Origin: RUG11462 sp036308645
GTDB taxonomy: Bacteria; Bacillota; Clostridia; Oscillospirales; Acutalibacteraceae
Direction of reading: 5' to 3'
Assembly: GCA_036308645.1 (NCBI GenBank)
Contig: JAXJVH010000046.1
Span: forward strand, 1-6,749
Length of the DNA stretch: 6,749 nt
Shown: positions 5,901 through 6,749 of the stretch, in pieces
Numbering within the stretch: position 1 is the stretch's first letter
Layout of the letters: each line of letters starts with the position of its first letter
Program-made: the position numbers and the translations under genes
Notes under the pieces: model-generated
The model's input: only the letters and a program-made list of their open reading frames with translations
Told to the model about the DNA's origin: nothing
The model's database searches: none

Positions 5901-6749
5901 TTATTTAAAATCAAAGACTTTTGCATACTGCACCGCTTTACGTGATATTACATTAACTAATATTGTTATTTACGAAAGCGATACTTTTGAGGGTTGCAAT
6001 GTTAATATTTCTGTTATTGAAACGCAGTTTGCACGTACTGCTTTAGAACTTACAAATACCTGGCATGCAGGTATAAACTTAGGCAATATATTCGATTGGT
6101 CGTTAGATAAAGAAAATCCTGTATATATTCCGAAAGCCGAAAGAACATACAGTATTCCTACAAGAATTACAAAAGATAGAATAGATTTTTATGCAAAAGA
6201 AGGTTTTGATGTAGTAAGATTTCCTATTACATGGCTTGGATATGTAGATGACAGTAATAACTATACTATTGACGCCGAGTATTTAGAAGCAATTAAAGAA
6301 GTTGTTGATAATGCGATTGCTAATGATATGTATATTATTATAAATGTTCACCACGATACGTTGTATTGGCTGAGTCTTGTAAATTACAGCGATGAAACAA
6401 TCGAAAAATTCAGGCGCATATGGGAACAGGTAGCAGATTACTTTAAAGATTATGACGAGCATCTGATTTTTGAATCGCTTAATGAAGAACGCTATAAAGA
6501 AGATTGGGACGGAAATACCCAGGGTCTTGATTTGCATGCTAAATTTAACAATTTGCAAAAAGTATTTTATAATACAGTTAGAGCTTCCGGCGGAAACAAT
6601 CCTCTCAGATACCTTATGTTTGAAACCTACGGTGCTCAGGCAAAAGCAAATCACTGTAATTCAGTATGGACTCCGTCTGTTGATGAGGACAGTCATATTA
6701 TAATGTCGCTTCACCATTACGACGGCCGAGCAGGTGCGGTATATAATAA
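2866..6749 (+). CDS. Very large secreted multidomain GH5 glycoside hydrolase with BspA-type leucine-rich repeats (3' end outside window)
   Basis: I translated this frame codon by codon: it runs 1294 codons from ATG 2866 to the window edge without a stop. Order of parts: signal peptide 1-28; beta-sandwich domain A 52-190; beta-rich region ~195-350 of unknown type; CBM6/35-like domain ~357-498; beta-sandwich domain B 526-657 homologous to A; three leucine-rich-repeat modules ~664-1046; GH5 catalytic domain from ~1055. GH5 marks are GINLGNIFDW (1069-1078), VVRFPITW (1116-1123), NVHHD (1160-1164), LIFESLNEER (1200-1209) with presumed acid/base Glu1207, and SLHHY (1281-1285). The nucleophile Glu lies beyond the window. 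It should act outside the cell on beta-1,4-glucan or a related plant polysaccharide; the nearest style is subfamily GH5_4, which includes endoglucanases, xyloglucanases and mixed-linkage glucanases, so the substrate is open. Codon use is more AT-rich than in the first genes. No anchor (LPXTG, SLH, dockerin) is visible, but one could lie downstream. Confidence 0.9.
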   Translation, partial: MKKILSVVLVFCLLFSGVYFALGLSAAAGGDNLSEAEIAAKNLPVPKGYEISQIYTFDDTGESEEGCYYSGASTKIITTTSDGYANFLPEAVSLDGVGFMFWYKSESGATLRIRNKSNDIILQAELSACSEGKWVKYYYYGSDWENITPKSDALKDIRDYVNVEGDTFRFTIHNQTNGTYTYFDEFYTFTPKITPADVYDDDEQAFKFSVARFSAHQKTLAEYFDDGSVELTSTYGETVNSTPINITYNADSEQFKKAVDIAKQGSGYLKINVNNICAQNSSDTDAYAKITVTFNGIDKSLIKYSYGANTSDDYLLKVDDIETPENITTINVKITGSLKNVDFKFSPITVYHFPENEIILQAEDLNPQHKKSDGTVEKAPISVDDDKNRTYVYGNQTDSWISFKLPELTVGEYEVYANCNAVVTTTTKGNISVNNLRQNIDVLFTDETYTSYRHNKNISLGTLKITKNYSDGASVLKISSIEQCYLNVYIDYFSFKKTDTEIEAEPSSNFVIKDYPLMDDYEVKTVINTFDEYICGYDLRYYTSQQLAGYVGGGNAYNLNSRGTIGDGFDANYIATPSNGFDGDAIRFWFKSTKAATLRFDGSGVTRIETKIPANTDGGWVIIYYSDLKTDGDMSKYTKLVLKDGGDSYLDELHTIWQKEGDVVYSLNGDGTASVTGYNLRLEDVIVADTYLGCPVVSIKENAFKGSLTLDSIALPSSVTTIESGAFDGCLNLKSVNLENVTEISDNAFLNCEKLTDITIADDISGISDAAFKGCASLYINAKNDSQKNYAISNAIDYKYKTSNSLLYFCDFNDTENEITIIGYEGTQTDVTIPSLIDDTAVKTIAEGAFKNNTTITNVSIAENVTKIESEAFADVTSLRTISLPESLTSIASDAFNNCYDTVIADVVRDSYAYTYVNTKGTAMTQIPDTLSEYKYSLYRYRATVIGYTGTAAELTVPDTIDEYPVIAVGENAFKNNTAITFVSFPEKCKSVGEQAFYGCSSLLNFDINNVIYLKSKTFAYCTALRDITLTNIVIYESDTFEGCNVNISVIETQFARTALELTNTWHAGINLGNIFDWSLDKENPVYIPKAERTYSIPTRITKDRIDFYAKEGFDVVRFPITWLGYVDDSNNYTIDAEYLEAIKEVVDNAIANDMYIIINVHHDTLYWLSLVNYSDETIEKFRRIWEQVADYFKDYDEHLIFESLNEERYKEDWDGNTQGLDLHAKFNNLQKVFYNTVRASGGNNPLRYLMFETYGAQAKANHCNSVWTPSVDEDSHIIMSLHHYDGRAGAVYN
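3019..3435 (+). other. Beta-sandwich domain A (putative carbohydrate-binding), first copy of an internal duplication
   Basis: Residues 52-190 form a strand-rich segment beginning YTFDD and ending TYFDEFYTF. Between them are DGVGFMFWYKS (95-105), ATLRI (109-113) and GKWVKYYYY (132-140). The same pattern recurs in domain B. The 'FD...FD(E)' ends and aromatic strands are typical of jelly-roll carbohydrate-binding modules, but I cannot name a CBM family. Confidence 0.6.
3934..4359 (+). other. CBM6/CBM35-like (galactose-binding-fold) domain
   Basis: Residues ~357-498 open with IILQAEDL, the usual first strand of CBM6/CBM35-type modules ('EAEdy'), pass through SWISFKLPELTVGEYEVYANC (the 'v.v...G.Y.v.v' strand pair), and close with LNVYIDYFSF, the characteristic last strand. 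The fold call is fair. Ligand preference cannot be read here. Confidence 0.6.
4441..4836 (+). other. Beta-sandwich domain B, second copy of the internal duplication
   Basis: Residues 526-657 repeat domain A: INTFDEY, FDGDAIRFWFKS (581-592), ATLRF (596-600), GGWVIIYY (618-625) and SYLDELHTI (648-656) align with domain A strands at a nearly constant offset of 486-487 residues in the core. It sits immediately before the leucine-rich repeats. Confidence 0.6.
4855..6003 (+). repeat. Three BspA-type leucine-rich-repeat modules (LRR_5), 11 units
   Basis: The motif x-[AT]-F-x-x-[CNV] recurs with its A/T at residues 703, 726, 748, 771, then 849, 872, 895, then 973, 996, 1018 and 1040. Within modules the step is 22-23 residues, the period of BspA/TpLRR repeats. 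Each module opens with a conserved lead: a Gly-Tyr pair at 677, 823 and 947 lies exactly 26 residues before the first A of its module. Modules 1 and 2 end in a BspA-like tail with Asp-Ser/Tyr-Ala (NDSQKNYA, RDSYAYTY). In related proteins such repeats mediate adhesion or protein contacts; here they connect directly to the catalytic domain. Confidence 0.88.
6028..6749 (+). other. GH5 catalytic domain, cut by the window edge
   Basis: From residue ~1055 a (beta/alpha)8-type GH5 domain begins with the helix TALELTNTWHA and strand GINLGNIFDW. Arg1118 in VRFP, His1162-His1163 in NVHHD, Asn1206-Glu1207 and His1283/Tyr1285 occupy the conserved clan GH-A positions. SGGNNPLRYL (about 1256-1265) matches the GH5_4-style 'TGGNN..R.L' strand. 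About 240 of an expected 330 or so residues are present. The residue after Glu1207 is Glu rather than the common Pro of NEPR. Confidence 0.85.

Noticed and set aside
6283..6654. Minus-strand open frame of 123 codons opposite the GH5 domain
   Set aside because: It is fully contained in the GH5 coding region, whose conserved motifs on the plus strand account for the sequence.

Overview
The window looks like chromosomal DNA of a gut- or rumen-type anaerobic Bacillota (Clostridia, Oscillospiraceae/Lachnospiraceae-like). The evidence is protein style: a clostridial recombinase-type tail, a BspA-type leucine-rich-repeat cellulase, and AT-rich codon use with AGA preferred for arginine in the last gene. 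I cannot name a species. All genes are on the plus strand and tightly packed, with gaps of 20, 7, 48 and 26 bases. I see no tRNA, rRNA, CRISPR array, insertion-sequence ends or convincing terminator.

Layout. (1) Bases 2-445 are the 3' end of a gene entering from the left, best read as the C-terminal tail of a large serine recombinase of a conjugative or mobilizable element. (2) Bases 466-1119 encode a small P-loop kinase-like protein with a shortened Walker A loop. (3) Bases 1127-2179 encode a winged-helix protein of the AlkZ/YcaQ (HTH_42) family, whose characterised members are DNA glycosylases. (4) Bases 2228-2839 encode only the C-terminal domain of a Gfo/Idh/MocA oxidoreductase, with the NAD-binding half missing, so this is probably a remnant at an old breakpoint. 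(5) Base 2866 to the window end is one uninterrupted reading frame of 1294 codons without a stop. It encodes a very large secreted glycoside hydrolase.

The large gene is the main content. In order it carries a signal peptide, a beta-sandwich domain, an unrecognised beta-rich region, a CBM6/35-like domain, a second copy of the first beta-sandwich domain, three BspA-type leucine-rich-repeat modules (11 units at 22-23 residue spacing), and a GH5 catalytic domain cut by the window edge before its nucleophile glutamate. It is probably an extracellular or surface-attached plant beta-glucan-degrading enzyme with several carbohydrate- or surface-binding modules.

The left part (recombinase tail, kinase-like gene, glycosylase-like gene, truncated oxidoreductase) reads as a mosaic accessory region next to a polysaccharide-degradation gene. 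Apart from close spacing of the kinase-like and AlkZ-like genes, nothing shows that the five genes act in one pathway.
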